From positions 133,252-197,251 of the forward strand of contig JAFVWM010000038.1 in NCBI GenBank assembly GCA_017501665.1: a DNA stretch of 64,000 nucleotides, in the 5' to 3' direction. Shown here piece by piece: positions 41,520 through 51,245 of this stretch. The notes under the pieces are model-generated. The model did not search any database. It saw only the letters and a list, made by a program, of their open reading frames with translations, and was not told the DNA's origin. Source of the stretch: Alphaproteobacteria bacterium (GTDB lineage: Bacteria; Pseudomonadota; Alphaproteobacteria; RF32; CAG-239). The position numbers and the translations under genes are program-made. How positions within the stretch are numbered: position 1 is the stretch's first letter; every line of letters starts with the position of its first letter.

Positions 41520-42407
41520 TCAAAAACTCAAAACAGATGAGCTTTCGGTATTAAGAATTGCTTTTTGTCCTAAGGGTAGTGTCATTTGAGGTAATGTGTG
41601 GCCGGTATCGAAATTTGCAATAACCGGAATTTTGCGCAGAGGCTCAAAACTTTGCAGTTTTTGTATAAAGGCAGGCATATCTATGTTACTGTTGCGCATA
41701 AAACGTCCGATAATAAGTCCTTTGATGTTTTGCGCAAAATTATAGTTAAACAAAGCCCAAAGATTGCGCAAAAACATATCTACCGTATGTAAACCACATA
41801 AATCATCTTCCTCGGCTATAATAATCATGTTATCAAAAATCGGATAATACTTTGTTCCGGCTAACATAATTTGACTGCACAAATTTCCTCCGACTAAGTA
41901 ACCTTCGGCAACGCCTTGATTAACAACCATAAGTTTAGGTGCTGTAAGACATTCGGTTTTGGAAATGTGGGGGTCTATATATGTCTTGGAAGGATAATAA
42001 TTTGCTTTTTCGTTGTTTAGGGCAACAGAAATAAAGTTTTTGATAGTGTAGTCGTTGACGTCGGTACACAGTGCTTTAAGATTGGGGCCGAGAAATTGAG
42101 TTTTTCCGGTTTTTGCCAAAATTGCATTCAGAAGTACTGTAATGTCCGAATAACCGCAAAGAGATTTTTTTATGTTTGAAAAGTCTATTTGAGGCAATAA
42201 TTCAACAGAATTAAAGCCTCCTCGTGAAGCCATTATTAAATCGACGTTACTGCTTTGAGCGCGAATAAAAGCATCTGTTTTTTCTGATTCGGTATAATAT
42301 TCGACATCAATGTTAAAATCTGACAGGCGAGTTACGGCAGAGGAAACTTCATCAGCAGAAGTTAAGGACAAAGATGGCGATATTATTCCTATTTTTTTAT
42401 TTATCAT
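41520..42407 (-). CDS. LD-carboxypeptidase (peptidase S66 family)
   Basis: This 295-aa enzyme would cleave the L-D bond before the terminal D-Ala of muropeptide tetrapeptides in cell-wall recycling, or a related peptide such as microcin C. The catalytic Ser sits in GYSDIT near residue 87 with the preceding MASRGGFNSVELLPQIDF. The Glu is in IIAEEDD and the His in NFDTGHTLPQMTLPLG near the C-terminus, completing the Ser-Glu-His set. There is no signal peptide, so it is cytoplasmic. Its start overlaps the end of the unknown 612-aa gene by 11 bases, so they share a transcript. Confidence 0.9.
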   Translation of the reverse strand: MINKKIGIISPSLSLTSADEVSSAVTRLSDFNIDVEYYTESEKTDAFIRAQSSNVDLIMASRGGFNSVELLPQIDFSNIKKSLCGYSDITVLLNAILAKTGKTQFLGPNLKALCTDVNDYTIKNFISVALNNEKANYYPSKTYIDPHISKTECLTAPKLMVVNQGVAEGYLVGGNLCSQIMLAGTKYYPIFDNMIIIAEEDDLCGLHTVDMFLRNLWALFNYNFAQNIKGLIIGRFMRNSNIDMPAFIQKLQSFEPLRKIPVIANFDTGHTLPQMTLPLGQKAILNTESSSVLSF

Positions 42408-44235
42408 ATTTGTTTCCGGTTATTTTGTTATGGATAACGGCGTTGTGAGCCTGATGTTTACGAACATTATCATCACTTTTTATGATTGTGGCAAGTCTTT
42501 TGTAAAAAGTACTGTCAGGAGCTAAGATACGATCATAATCACCATTATCAGCGAAACAAAGCAAATTTCCCTTAACGCGTTCTTTTTGTTGAGCCATTTC
42601 GGTTTCGTCCATTGTTTCACCGCTGACAAAGGAATAAAAACGATGTACGGAAGCAGCATCAAGAGCGTCGCGAGAAGAAACGGAAGCTACCGAATCAAGT
42701 AATTGATCATCAATTTTAACACTGCCATTGACTAAATCGTGATAGCTAAGCGCATTACCGTTGTCTTTTACGCCCCAGATTTGTGCTTGGGCGGTACGAT
42801 AATCAAACTTTTCGATGACGGAACGACGATTTGCTATGTCTTTTTGATCAAACTCATGATGATTAGATGTTTCATCAAAAACTTTGCCTAAAGCTTCTTT
42901 AATTTTTTTTGCATAAACAATTTGAGAGCTTCCTCCTTCTATTTTGGCTCCGGTTTCCAACAAAACAACAGCCAACATAAATGAAACTTTAGGCAGAGCA
43001 TCACCATTGCGCAGAGCTTCGGCAATTTGTTGACGCGTCATGTCTACATCATATTCATCACCCAATTCTCGTGTATAAGGTGGCATTTTGTTGTTGCCAG
43101 TCGGGTTCAGATGGTCTAACAGATGAGAATATTCACCGGATGATTTAGTTGTGTGAATCTTTTTCAATTCGGTTTCAAAAATAGCGCGAGTTTGCGGATT
43201 ATCAAAAATTTGTGAGGTAAGGGAGTTGCTGTCTTCCAAGACATCGGCAATAAAGCCTAATAGTGGTTTTTCGGCTTCGATGCTAACTTGTATTACCGAA
43301 CTGTTTTTGAGTAAATCATTGGCTTGCATGGCATGAACAGAAGCTAATTGTAATGTTGCCAAATCGCTTTCGGGTGTTCCTTTTTTGCGATGATAAGACA
43401 TTTGTTTATGCAACAGGTTTATGACCTTATTTAGCATACGAACGTCATTTTGAAAGTCTTGCTCAACTTTTACGGAAAGTTCTGTTAAAACATCTTTATG
43501 TAATTCGGAAAGTTTTTTTACAGTATCATAGCTCAAATCCTTAAACTTCATATTTTGCGGTATAAATTCGTTATTTATGAGATGATGCCAACGTCCTTTG
43601 AGAGATTTTGCGGCCATGGCTTTTTTCTCAAGCATACCTTTTTTTATTTCCTTTTCGTGTAATTTGAGTGAGTTTATTTTTTCCGGAGTGTTATAACCGG
43701 GGAGAGTCATGGATACGACCTTCATGTAGTTTTTACTATAAAGGTAGAGAGGTTGTCCGAAAACAAACGGATCTAATATTTCCGGTCCGGTTTGATTATC
43801 ACTGTTAACACGTCCGGACATTAATGAAAGATTAAATTTTTCGCCGAAACTGCGTGCTCGCGCAGCTTGGTTGATAAATTTGTAACAAGAATGAAACATA
43901 TTGTAGTCGTTTTCTTCGACGTTATTTTCGGCACCACGTTTATCGCGCTGACGCATTGGTCCTAAGTGATCTGAAAAGTCAAAGCGAAAGTCATGTGCCA
44001 GTTGATTATAAAGCTCGTTACAAAGCAGTTGGCGGTGGTCATCTTCGACAATGGCAGCGTAAGTATCATTAACACGATCCAAAATTGTGTTCATAAATTT
44101 TTCGGCAAAGGGAAAAACTTGCGGATTGTAGGGATTGAGAGATCCGTCGCTATATGTTTTGCTTAAAGGTGCATCAGTGTCAAGATATGTGAATTCCGGT
44201 TTTTTTGACATAACCATCTGACTGTATTTATTCAT
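42397..44235 (-). CDS. Large hypothetical protein, unknown
   Basis: This 612-aa soluble protein is rich in charged helices. It has no signal peptide, membrane segment or familiar motif. Notable segments are FRFDFSDHLGPMRQRDKRGA, HSCYKFINQAARARSFGEKF and SFMLAVVLLETGAKIEGGSS. Moderate codon bias suggests a native gene. It is co-transcribed with LD-carboxypeptidase through an 11-bp overlap, so a link to cell-wall recycling is possible but not shown. It could also be a secreted effector without classical signal, as its C-terminus is polar and flexible. Confidence 0.6.
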   Translation of the reverse strand: MNKYSQMVMSKKPEFTYLDTDAPLSKTYSDGSLNPYNPQVFPFAEKFMNTILDRVNDTYAAIVEDDHRQLLCNELYNQLAHDFRFDFSDHLGPMRQRDKRGAENNVEENDYNMFHSCYKFINQAARARSFGEKFNLSLMSGRVNSDNQTGPEILDPFVFGQPLYLYSKNYMKVVSMTLPGYNTPEKINSLKLHEKEIKKGMLEKKAMAAKSLKGRWHHLINNEFIPQNMKFKDLSYDTVKKLSELHKDVLTELSVKVEQDFQNDVRMLNKVINLLHKQMSYHRKKGTPESDLATLQLASVHAMQANDLLKNSSVIQVSIEAEKPLLGFIADVLEDSNSLTSQIFDNPQTRAIFETELKKIHTTKSSGEYSHLLDHLNPTGNNKMPPYTRELGDEYDVDMTRQQIAEALRNGDALPKVSFMLAVVLLETGAKIEGGSSQIVYAKKIKEALGKVFDETSNHHEFDQKDIANRRSVIEKFDYRTAQAQIWGVKDNGNALSYHDLVNGSVKIDDQLLDSVASVSSRDALDAASVHRFYSFVSGETMDETEMAQQKERVKGNLLCFADNGDYDRILAPDSTFYKRLATIIKSDDNVRKHQAHNAVIHNKITGNKYDK

Positions 44236-44876
44236 TTTATTCTCTTTCTTTATCAGTTATTTGTTTAGTTAAGGATAATTTGTTGCATTTTCGAATATAT
44301 TCTATGAATTTGAGGCAATCAGAACTGACCGGAAAGAGTTAGTAGCAGTGCCTGTGAAATATGGAGTGTATAGTTGTTTATTCATGTTTGCAAAATCCTA
44401 TTAAAGTTAATTCATAATCAATCAAAGCTTGTCGATTTTTATCCTCCAAGCACCCAAGCTTTATTTAATTGATAAAAGTGCTCAGAGGTTCATAATCAGC
44501 AAGATTGAAATGATAATCGTCGGGGATTTTGCAGATATAATGGCGAAAATTTCCGAAAGCGGAGTTTCGGGAAGAGAAAAAAATCTATCTGATTTATTAA
44601 AAAATAACATTTTTCGCCTTACATTTATTATAAAAATCTTGGAGATTATAGCCTCGAGTGGAAATTTTGTCAATATTTTTTGTGTTTTGTACGAAAATAT
44701 TATGGGCGGATACTTTTTTATTATGAAAGTTCTGTGTGCTAATTTTTAGAACACACTGATATAACAATTTGAATTATCCTAAAAAATCTTACACTATTTG
44801 AAAAATTTATGAATTGATATATTCAAATAATATAATATCTTTTTATTGTAAATAATTTATGTTTTGGGAGGCTAAA
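44236..44876. other. 640-bp intergenic region ahead of cspA
   Basis: It includes a 106-codon ORF (44429-44749) without ribosome site or protein-like motifs, which is not called. At 44734-44765 lies GTGTGCTAATTTTTAGAACAC followed by TGATATAA, an element repeated upstream of the LysR gene. TATAAT at 44831-44836 may be the cspA -10 box, leaving a leader of about 40 nt as is usual for cold-shock genes (often longer). Confidence 0.5.
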
Positions 44877-45080
44877 ATGTTACTTGGAACTGTTAAATGG
44901 TTTAATGCAACTAAAGGATATGGATTTATTACACCTAATTCCGGTGAAAAAGATATATTTGTACATATAACTCAAATTCAAAAATGCGGGTTAAAAAATT
45001 TGATGACAGGACAAAATATCGGTTATGAAAAATATGATGACAGAGGTAGAACGGCAGCCGGAAATTTACAACTTTTATAA
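44877..45080 (+). CDS. Cold-shock protein
   Basis: This 67-aa OB-fold single-strand RNA/DNA-binding protein acts as an RNA chaperone. RNP1 is KGYGFI and RNP2 is DIFVHI, and the start is LLGTVKWFNATKGYGF. ATG at 44877 follows GGGAGG by seven bases; the ORF could be opened 18 bases earlier, but that would lose the site. The C-terminus NLQLL is slightly shorter than in E. coli CspA. It is a single gene bounded by a strong terminator. Confidence 0.93.
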   Translation: MLLGTVKWFNATKGYGFITPNSGEKDIFVHITQIQKCGLKNLMTGQNIGYEKYDDRGRTAAGNLQLL

Positions 45081-45150
45081 TAAAATAAATAATAAAAGAA
45101 TGAGGTAAATAATTATTTATTTGCCTTATTTTTTTATAAAAATATAATAA

Positions 45151-45186
45151 AAACCTCCGATGGGGAATAATCGGAGGTTTTTTTTA
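45151..45186. terminator. Bidirectional terminator between cspA-like gene and rpoH
   Basis: AAACCTCCGAT / ATCGGAGGTTT form a stem with T-run on both strands. It serves convergent genes. Confidence 0.8.
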
Positions 45187-45206
45187 GGAAGTTAATAAGA
45201 ATAAAT

Positions 45207-46082
45207 TTATTGTAACACGGGGATGTTTTTCTGAATTTTTCTTATGGAATTTAATTCGATTTGTCTTACTCGTTCTTTTGATATGTTATATATCGAACTG
45301 AGTTCATCAAGAGTTTGCGGAGTGGTTGATAAGCGGCGCTTAAACAAAATGTCTTTTTCACGTACATTCAAGAATTCGATGGCATTACGGAAAAGTTTTT
45401 TACGCAACGCTATTATTTGACTGTTTATGATAATATCTTCTTGGTTTGGCGCTTTGTCGGCAACAAGGTTTATATATTCATCGCCGTCTTCAGAGTCATT
45501 ATCAAAACAGACATTGAGAGATGAATCGTGTGCGTACATACGATTATTCATCTCTTTTACACTGGACGGGCTTACCGCTAACATATCGGCGATTTTGTTT
45601 ATAGTGTTGTCATCCATATTTTTATCATCAATTAAATTAAGCTGTTTTTTTATTTTTCTTAAATTGAAAAATAATTTTTTCTGTGCTTGTGTTGTACCCA
45701 GTTTTACCAATGACCAAGAATTAAGAATATATTTTTGAACATAAGCCTTAATCCACCATATGGCATAAGTCGAAAATCTGACTCCTTTATCAGGGCTAAA
45801 TTTATCAAGCGCTACCATAAGCCCGACATTGCCTTCGGAAATCATTTCGTTAACCGGCAAGCCATATCCTTTATAACTCATTACAATTTTGGCAACAAGT
45901 TTTAAGTGAGATGAAATAAGCATATTTGCCGAAGTTCGATCTTTGTTTGTGGCATAGCTTTTAGTAAGTTTATATTCTTCGTCGGCTGAAAGAATAGGGA
46001 ATTGTTTTATGTTTTGTAAATATTTAGTCATATTTGCTTGTTCAGAAAAGTCCATATTATTAAATTGTGTATTATTAGTCAT
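45207..46082 (-). CDS. rpoH: RNA polymerase sigma-32 factor
   Basis: This 291-aa heat-shock sigma factor directs RNA polymerase to chaperone and protease promoters. Region 2 has HLKLVAKIVMSYKGYGLPVN, EMISEGNVGLMVALDKF and FSTYAIWWIKAYVQ. The RpoH-box is QKKLFFNLRKIKKQL, which distinguishes it from other group-3 factors. Region 4 has RVRQIELNSIRKIQ. Start M10 of the open frame was selected because GAGGA lies six bases upstream. Likely targets htpG and groESL are in the same window. Confidence 0.95.
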   Translation of the reverse strand: MTNNTQFNNMDFSEQANMTKYLQNIKQFPILSADEEYKLTKSYATNKDRTSANMLISSHLKLVAKIVMSYKGYGLPVNEMISEGNVGLMVALDKFSPDKGVRFSTYAIWWIKAYVQKYILNSWSLVKLGTTQAQKKLFFNLRKIKKQLNLIDDKNMDDNTINKIADMLAVSPSSVKEMNNRMYAHDSSLNVCFDNDSEDGDEYINLVADKAPNQEDIIINSQIIALRKKLFRNAIEFLNVREKDILFKRRLSTTPQTLDELSSIYNISKERVRQIELNSIRKIQKNIPVLQ

Positions 46083-46600
46083 GGTTTTCCTCATTAGTAT
46101 AAAAAACAATATATCTTGACAAAATCGGCTTAAAAAAACGTCTTTTGTCGTCGGTCATAAAAATATTCATTAGAAAAGTGAATAAAATCAATAATCAAAA
46201 ATTGGATCTTGTGTGCTAATTTTTCGAAATAATATATTTTTTAGATGGGGGTGTACTAAATTTTAGTATTTTGGTTAATAAATCGCTAATAAATAGTACA
46301 GTAGACAGATTTCTGTTGAAATTAAAATAATAATGTTGTACATCTGAAAGCGTGGTGTACTAAATTTTCGATACCACTGATATAAAAATATGTTATTGAT
46401 TAGTTGGCAAACGGATATATACTGCCGAATGAACATTCATTAAAACGAAGTGTTTTAAGTTTGTCCGAGCCGTCAGAAGCTCAATGCATTGTAGACTAAA
46501 GTTGTCTGAAAAGTGTTCTCGTTCTATGTTTTTTTTGTTATGGTCGGGGAGCTTTAACGAATGTACAGAAGTCTTAGATGACTTTAAAGGTTAAAGGATC
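46083..46600. other. Divergent 518-bp regulatory region between rpoH and a LysR gene
   Basis: It has no ORF. It holds three related motifs: GTGTGCTAATTTTTCG (46211), GTGTACTAAATTTTAG (46251) and GTGTACTAAATTTTCG (46355). The last is followed by CACTGATATAA, as is the copy at 44734. These could be operators or extended -10 promoters (TGATATAA). A stretch CAGACAGATTTCTGTTGAAAT adds a small dyad. Confidence 0.5.
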
Positions 46601-46606
46601 ATGTCA

Positions 46607-47623
46607 ATGCATTTGATTTCTGAACTCTCCGACCGCCTTAGAACAGTTCATCACACGATGAGCGAGAGCGTAATGATTACAAAAAAAGATTTATATATGA
46701 TTGAAAGTGTGTTGTTTTTACATGCGATAGATCAATTTGCAGGAAAAAGGAAAGCATCTGAAGCTTTGGCCACTTCCATTGATACAATTAACAAATATGT
46801 TGAAAACTTAGAACAAGATTTGGGTGTAAAGCTTATTTCCTCAAACGGAAGAGGTAGTCAACTAACGGGTACGGCGCAAAAAATTGTATCAAAAACAACA
46901 AAAATTAAAGAACTTTTAGATGAGATTTATAATATTCGCCACGAAAACAGAGAAATAAAAGGCGATGTCAGGGTTTTTGTCGCCATGGGCTATGCTTCTT
47001 ATATGATTCCGCAAGATTTGTCTGCGTTATTTGATTTATTTCCTGATTTGAGAATTTTATCTCATTCTTCTTTAGATACATCAGATATTAATGTTCGAGA
47101 TATTGATGTTGCTCTTACATATCAGGAAATAAATGATTATGATATTGTTAAAATAGCTGAAAAAGAAGTTCATTGCGGATTTTTTGCTTCGTCAAAATAT
47201 TTGTCCGAACATGGTTATCCGGAGAATATTGAGGATATGATAAAAAATCATCGTTTCGTTACAAAACACGGTTCTTTATTAAAGCAGGCTTTCGGCGAAG
47301 AAAGATTCAAACAGGCTCGTATTAACTTTATATCAAATAATCCATTAGCAATGATAAATGCTATTGAAAATAATGTCGGTATCGGCATTATGCCTCTTAG
47401 TTTTGCTTTGAAAGGATTGGTTTGTTTGGATAATATTATTTGCAATACTCCGATACGGTATCGTTTGTACGCTAATAAAAATACTAAAGATATTCCAAGA
47501 GTCAGAACAATTATTAATTTTTATAAGGCAATTATGGCTAAATTGGAAAATCCGGTTCCGGTGCCTTGTATTAATGGTAATCCCATTCCGATTATGAGGG
47601 AATTGGCAAATAAAGTTGAATAA
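46607..47623 (+). CDS. LysR-family transcriptional regulator
   Basis: This is a 338-aa protein. The winged HTH is unusual in being preceded by about 30 residues. It reads LYMIESVLFLHAIDQFAGKR, KASEALATSIDTINKYVENL and EQDLGVKLISSNGRGSQLTG. The effector domain is of the PBP2 type (GDVRVFVAMGYASYMIPQDL, NNPLAMINAIENNVGIGIMP). The ligand is unknown. The start at 46607 gives eight bases to AAAGGA; 46601 is too close. The upstream region holds three repeated motifs that may be its own binding sites. The first HTH residues differ from typical LysR, so the DNA target is not predictable. Confidence 0.88.
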   Translation: MHLISELSDRLRTVHHTMSESVMITKKDLYMIESVLFLHAIDQFAGKRKASEALATSIDTINKYVENLEQDLGVKLISSNGRGSQLTGTAQKIVSKTTKIKELLDEIYNIRHENREIKGDVRVFVAMGYASYMIPQDLSALFDLFPDLRILSHSSLDTSDINVRDIDVALTYQEINDYDIVKIAEKEVHCGFFASSKYLSEHGYPENIEDMIKNHRFVTKHGSLLKQAFGEERFKQARINFISNNPLAMINAIENNVGIGIMPLSFALKGLVCLDNIICNTPIRYRLYANKNTKDIPRVRTIINFYKAIMAKLENPVPVPCINGNPIPIMRELANKVE

Positions 47624-47627
47624 TTCA

Positions 47628-47657
47628 AAAAAGTCGTCTTTATTGGCGACTTTTTTT
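47628..47657 (+). terminator. LysR gene terminator
   Basis: AAAAAGTCG / CGACTTTTTTT form a hairpin three bases after the stop codon. The stem is the same one used by tRNA-Gln and the dispersed repeats. Confidence 0.8.
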
Positions 47658-47677
47658 GAATAAGAAATATTACCTGT

Positions 47678-48007
47678 TTAGGCTAATTCAAATATTAAAC
47701 CGAAAAGTGCATTTCTGATATCATTATTTTTAATTCGAGCGTAATTAATCAAAAAAATTTTATCTTGTTCGGAAAAGTTTTTTTGGTTTTTATATCCTCT
47801 TATCAATAATGTTATATTAACATTTAGAATCTCGGCTATTTCATTTAGACGGGATAGCGAGAAATCTGTTTTTCCTTTTTCATAATTTTGGAATTGTTTT
47901 GAGGTTATTTTTAAGAGGTTTGCAATAGAAACTATACTCAAACGGCGTAAGATTCTGATATATTTAATGCGTAGTCCGATATAAGTTCTGAAATTATTTG
48001 ATTTCAT
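47678..48007 (-). CDS. XRE-family transcriptional regulator
   Basis: This is a 109-aa Cro/C1-type HTH protein: GLRIKYIRILRRLSIVSIAN, LLKITSKQFQNYEKGKTDF, then a helical tail ending ALFGLIFELA. It is a paralogue of 38584 and shares its domain order and tail. There is no visible partner gene. It lies convergent with the LysR gene and is separated from it by the hairpin at 47628. A role in stress or growth-phase regulation is common in alphaproteobacterial paralogues but cannot be shown here. Confidence 0.8.
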   Translation of the reverse strand: MKSNNFRTYIGLRIKYIRILRRLSIVSIANLLKITSKQFQNYEKGKTDFSLSRLNEIAEILNVNITLLIRGYKNQKNFSEQDKIFLINYARIKNNDIRNALFGLIFELA

Positions 48008-48285
48008 AGTTAGGCTCGCAGATAATTTTTTATTTAATCTTTACATAATGCTAAAGCAAGAAGCAGTTGTTGTAAATACAAATTTATAATAATATTAAAA
48101 TGTCTTAAAAAATAATAAAATAATCAATCCGCTATTAACAGAGTAATAGATAAAATCAATGATAATATTAATAAAAAATAAAATTGTCGTCTTGGGTTGA
48201 CATGATGAATATTATTGAATAGGCTTTAGTTTTCATATTGCAAATTTATTTTAAGAATTTTTGATTTTATTTATAAGGGGCTGTT

Positions 48286-48879
48286 ATGAAAAATCGTTCA
48301 ATATCACTGTTTCAAAACATGCTGCGTCTTTTAAAATATCGTTTGATTATTCCGTTGTTGAGATCAGAAAAGCCGGTGCAATATAAAGCTAAAGGTGTTG
48401 CTGTGGGGCTTGCGTGGGCTTTGACACCATTGGTCGGCATACAGATGTGGTTGGTTTTTGTAACATGGTTAATATGGAAAAAAATATCGAAAGAAGGATT
48501 TTCTTTAACATTGGCATTAGCTTGGACTTGGGTAACAAATGTTTTTACCTTGGTGCCTGTTTATTATATTTTTTATGTTACGGGACAATTATTGCAAGGC
48601 CATTTTAGCGATATAAGCGGATATGATAATTTACGATCAATTATTGCCGATACTTTTTTTGCTGAATATGGTTTTTGGGAAAAATGGGGCTTGTTTTTTA
48701 AGTTATTGGTAAAAGATTGGGGCTTTTCAATGTTTGTAGGTTGTTTGCCGTGGATTGTTGTCGGTTATGTCTGCGGTTATTATTTTACAATGGCATTTGA
48801 AAAAGCCAGAGCCGAAAGAAAATTGAAGAAAGCGTTAAAAACTGAAGTAAAAGGTAGTAAAAAACTCCTTGAAAATTGA
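48286..48879 (+). CDS. DUF2062 membrane protein
   Basis: This 197-aa protein has three or so membrane helices. It matches DUF2062 in AKGVAVGLAWALTPLVGIQM and TLALAWTWVTNVFTLVPVYY. The family is widespread in proteobacteria and has no settled function. The tail is basic (RAERKLKKALKTEVKGSKKL). AAGGGG lies five bases before the start. The 278 bp upstream is AT-rich with no other gene. Confidence 0.88.
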   Translation: MKNRSISLFQNMLRLLKYRLIIPLLRSEKPVQYKAKGVAVGLAWALTPLVGIQMWLVFVTWLIWKKISKEGFSLTLALAWTWVTNVFTLVPVYYIFYVTGQLLQGHFSDISGYDNLRSIIADTFFAEYGFWEKWGLFFKLLVKDWGFSMFVGCLPWIVVGYVCGYYFTMAFEKARAERKLKKALKTEVKGSKKLLEN

Positions 48880-48892
48880 TTTTCAAGGAGTT
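48863..48892 (-). terminator. Terminator for typA overlapping the DUF2062 stop
   Basis: AACTCCTTGAAAA / TTTTCAAGGAGTT form a 13-bp perfect stem with a 4-nt loop. On the minus strand it is followed by TTTTAC after the arm. The stop codon of the convergent DUF2062 gene lies inside the loop. Confidence 0.7.
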
Positions 48893-48901
48893 GGTCGAAT
48901 T

Positions 48902-50719
48902 TTACATAATTTCAGGTTTGGCACGACGGCGAGCTATCGGGTCTAAGATACGTTTACGCAAGCGCAAACTTTTTGGGGTTACTTCCAAAAGCTCATCATC
49001 TTGGATATAAGATAAACCTTGTTCCAAAGACATTTTTCTTGGCGGAATTAGGTCAATAGCTTCATCTTTACCGGCAGCACGAATATTGGTAAGCTGTTTA
49101 GATTTGCAAGGGTTAACCTCCAAATCATTAGGCTTTGTATGTTCACCGATTATCATACCGGTATATACAGGCACACCGGAATCGATAAACATCGGACCTC
49201 TGTCTTGTAATTTCCACAAAGAATATGCCACAGCATCTCCGGTTTCGGAAGAAATAAGAACGCCTGTGCGTCGAGAGCTTATTTCTCCTTTGAACGGTTC
49301 ATAGCATTTGAAAATGCGATTCATAACGCCGGTACCACGTGTATCTGTCAAAAATTCGGAATGATAGCCGATCAGTCCGCGTGAAGGAGCATTAAAAATC
49401 AAACGACACTTGTTGCCTACTTGTGAGGGTATCATATCGGTCATTTCGGCACGACGCTGACCGAGTTTTTCGACTACTGCGCCGGAAAATTCTTCGTCAA
49501 CGTCGACGACAACTTCTTCAATAGGTTCTAAAAGGTTGCCGTTTTCGTCTTTTTTCATCAAAACTCTCGGACGGGAGATTGAGAGTTCAAATCCTTCACG
49601 GCGCATAGTTTCAATTAAAACGCCCAATTGAAGCTCGCCACGTCCGGCAACCTCAAAAGCATCGGTCGTGTCGGTACGAGAAATTTTTAAAGCAATATTA
49701 CCCTCGGCTTCTTTGCAGAGTCTGTCCCAAATCATACGAGAGGTAACTTTGTCGCCTTCACGGCCTGATAAAGGAGAATCATTGATTGAGAAAGTCATTG
49801 CCAAAGTCGGAGGGTCAATCGGTTGAGCCTTTATGGCCTCGTTTACATCAAAAGCACAAATGGTATCGGCAACGGTTCCCTTTACTACACCGGCAACCGC
49901 AATAATGTCGCCGGCATGAGCAACTTCCAAGCTTTCACGACTTAAGCCACGATAAGCCAAAATTTTGCTGATACGAACGCGCTCAATTTCTTTACTTTCA
50001 CCGTTTAGTACTTTGACTGTGTCGTTGACACGTAAAGTTCCTGATTGAACCTTGCCGGTTAATAAACGGCCGATAAATTTGTCTGCTTCCAAAGTTGTGG
50101 CAAGCATAGAAAACGGTGCATCAGGTTGGCAGTCGGGAGCCGGAAAATACTCGCAAATTTTTTCAAAAAGCGGAGTTAAATCTTTTTTCTCGTCTTCTAA
50201 TTCGTTAACCGCCCAGCCATTACGTCCCGAAGCATATAATACCGGAAAATCAAGTTGTTTGTCATTGGCATCTAAGCTTACGAATAAGTCAAATACTTCA
50301 TTTAAAACTTCATCGCAACGAGCGTCGGCTTTGTCTGCTTTATTAATAACAACAATCGGGCAGAGGCCTAATTTTAAAGCCTTACCTAATACAAATTTGG
50401 TTTGAGGCATCGGACCTTCGGAAGAATCGACCAATAAAACCACACCATCAACCATTGATAAAATGCGTTCTACCTCGCCACCGAAGTCTGCGTGTCCGGG
50501 GGTATCTACAATATTTATATGTGTACCTTTCCAATTTACCGAGGTACATTTCGAAAGAATAGTAATACCACGTTCGCGTTCCAGCTCATTACTATCCATA
50601 ACACAGGTTTCAACCTGTTGATTTTCTCTAAAAGTGCCACTTTGTTTTAACAACCCATCGACCATTGTAGTCTTTCCATGGTCAACGTGAGCTATTATGG
50701 CGATATTTCTCATGTTCAT
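48902..50719 (-). CDS. typA: Ribosome-associated GTPase TypA/BipA
   Basis: This 605-aa EF-G-like translational GTPase helps assemble 50S subunits and is needed in cold or stress. The G domains are [12 protein letters not shown], the RERGITI switch ([13 protein letters not shown]), [14 protein letters not shown] and NKADKADAR. Domains II and V follow, and the BipA-specific C-terminus has [19 protein letters not shown] and [14 protein letters not shown]. The length matches the family. The frame allows ATG at 50719 or 50713; both lie close to GGAG in a G/A-rich leader. Confidence 0.96.
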   Translation of the reverse strand: MNMRNIAIIAHVDHGKTTMVDGLLKQSGTFRENQQVETCVMDSNELERERGITILSKCTSVNWKGTHINIVDTPGHADFGGEVERILSMVDGVVLLVDSSEGPMPQTKFVLGKALKLGLCPIVVINKADKADARCDEVLNEVFDLFVSLDANDKQLDFPVLYASGRNGWAVNELEDEKKDLTPLFEKICEYFPAPDCQPDAPFSMLATTLEADKFIGRLLTGKVQSGTLRVNDTVKVLNGESKEIERVRISKILAYRGLSRESLEVAHAGDIIAVAGVVKGTVADTICAFDVNEAIKAQPIDPPTLAMTFSINDSPLSGREGDKVTSRMIWDRLCKEAEGNIALKISRTDTTDAFEVAGRGELQLGVLIETMRREGFELSISRPRVLMKKDENGNLLEPIEEVVVDVDEEFSGAVVEKLGQRRAEMTDMIPSQVGNKCRLIFNAPSRGLIGYHSEFLTDTRGTGVMNRIFKCYEPFKGEISSRRTGVLISSETGDAVAYSLWKLQDRGPMFIDSGVPVYTGMIIGEHTKPNDLEVNPCKSKQLTNIRAAGKDEAIDLIPPRKMSLEQGLSYIQDDELLEVTPKSLRLRKRILDPIARRRAKPEIM

Positions 50720-50735
50720 CTTTTCTTTTTCTCCT

Positions 50736-50785
50736 AAAGTATCATCATGTCATAAAATGCTCACTTATGTACCTTATTTTGTACA
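50736..50785. repeat. 50-bp direct repeat, copy 1
   Basis: AAAGTATCATCATGTCATAA and the following 30 bases up to TTTTGTACA are repeated exactly at 50846-50895, 110 bp downstream. It lies just upstream of typA. Confidence 0.8.
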
Positions 50786-50845
50786 CCTCGTTCGCATTTT
50801 ATTTCCAGCATGACACTTTAATTGAGAAAAAGGGTCATGCCGTAA

Positions 50846-50895
50846 AAAGTATCATCATGTCATAAAATGCTCACTTATGTACCTTATTTTGTACA
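50846..50895. repeat. 50-bp direct repeat, copy 2
   Basis: This is an exact copy of 50736-50785. Between the copies lies TTCCAGCATGACAC...GGGTCATGCCGTAA. The remainder of 50896-51245 is AT-rich intergenic DNA with a GTCATGCC motif also seen near 51138. No gene was found in it. Confidence 0.8.
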
Positions 50896-51245
50896 GTGCA
50901 AAATCAAAACAACCTCCGGCATTTACTTTTATAAAAGAAACGCAAAAGTGACATGACATTATTTATAAATTTTTCTACAAAATACACTTATGAATTTAAA
51001 TTTCAATAAAAAACAATAATGTTTTTTCTATTTTTTAAATAAGTGCTGAGTTTAAATAAATTTGAAGATACCTAACCGCACTCCGCTATCGCTTCGCTTA
51101 GGGTATGACATTATTGGTGTTTTTTTAACTATAAACTGTCATGCCTTGAGCGAGGAACGAACGAGATTGGGCATCTTCCGCTTTCTTATGTTACGTTTTG
51201 ATGAGCAAAAAGTAACCAAAAACTCCCGCTCAAGATGTTTTTTAA

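Noticed and set aside
44429..44749. 106-codon ORF ahead of cspA
   Set aside because: Neither this nor the opposite-strand ORF has a ribosome site or recognisable protein pattern.
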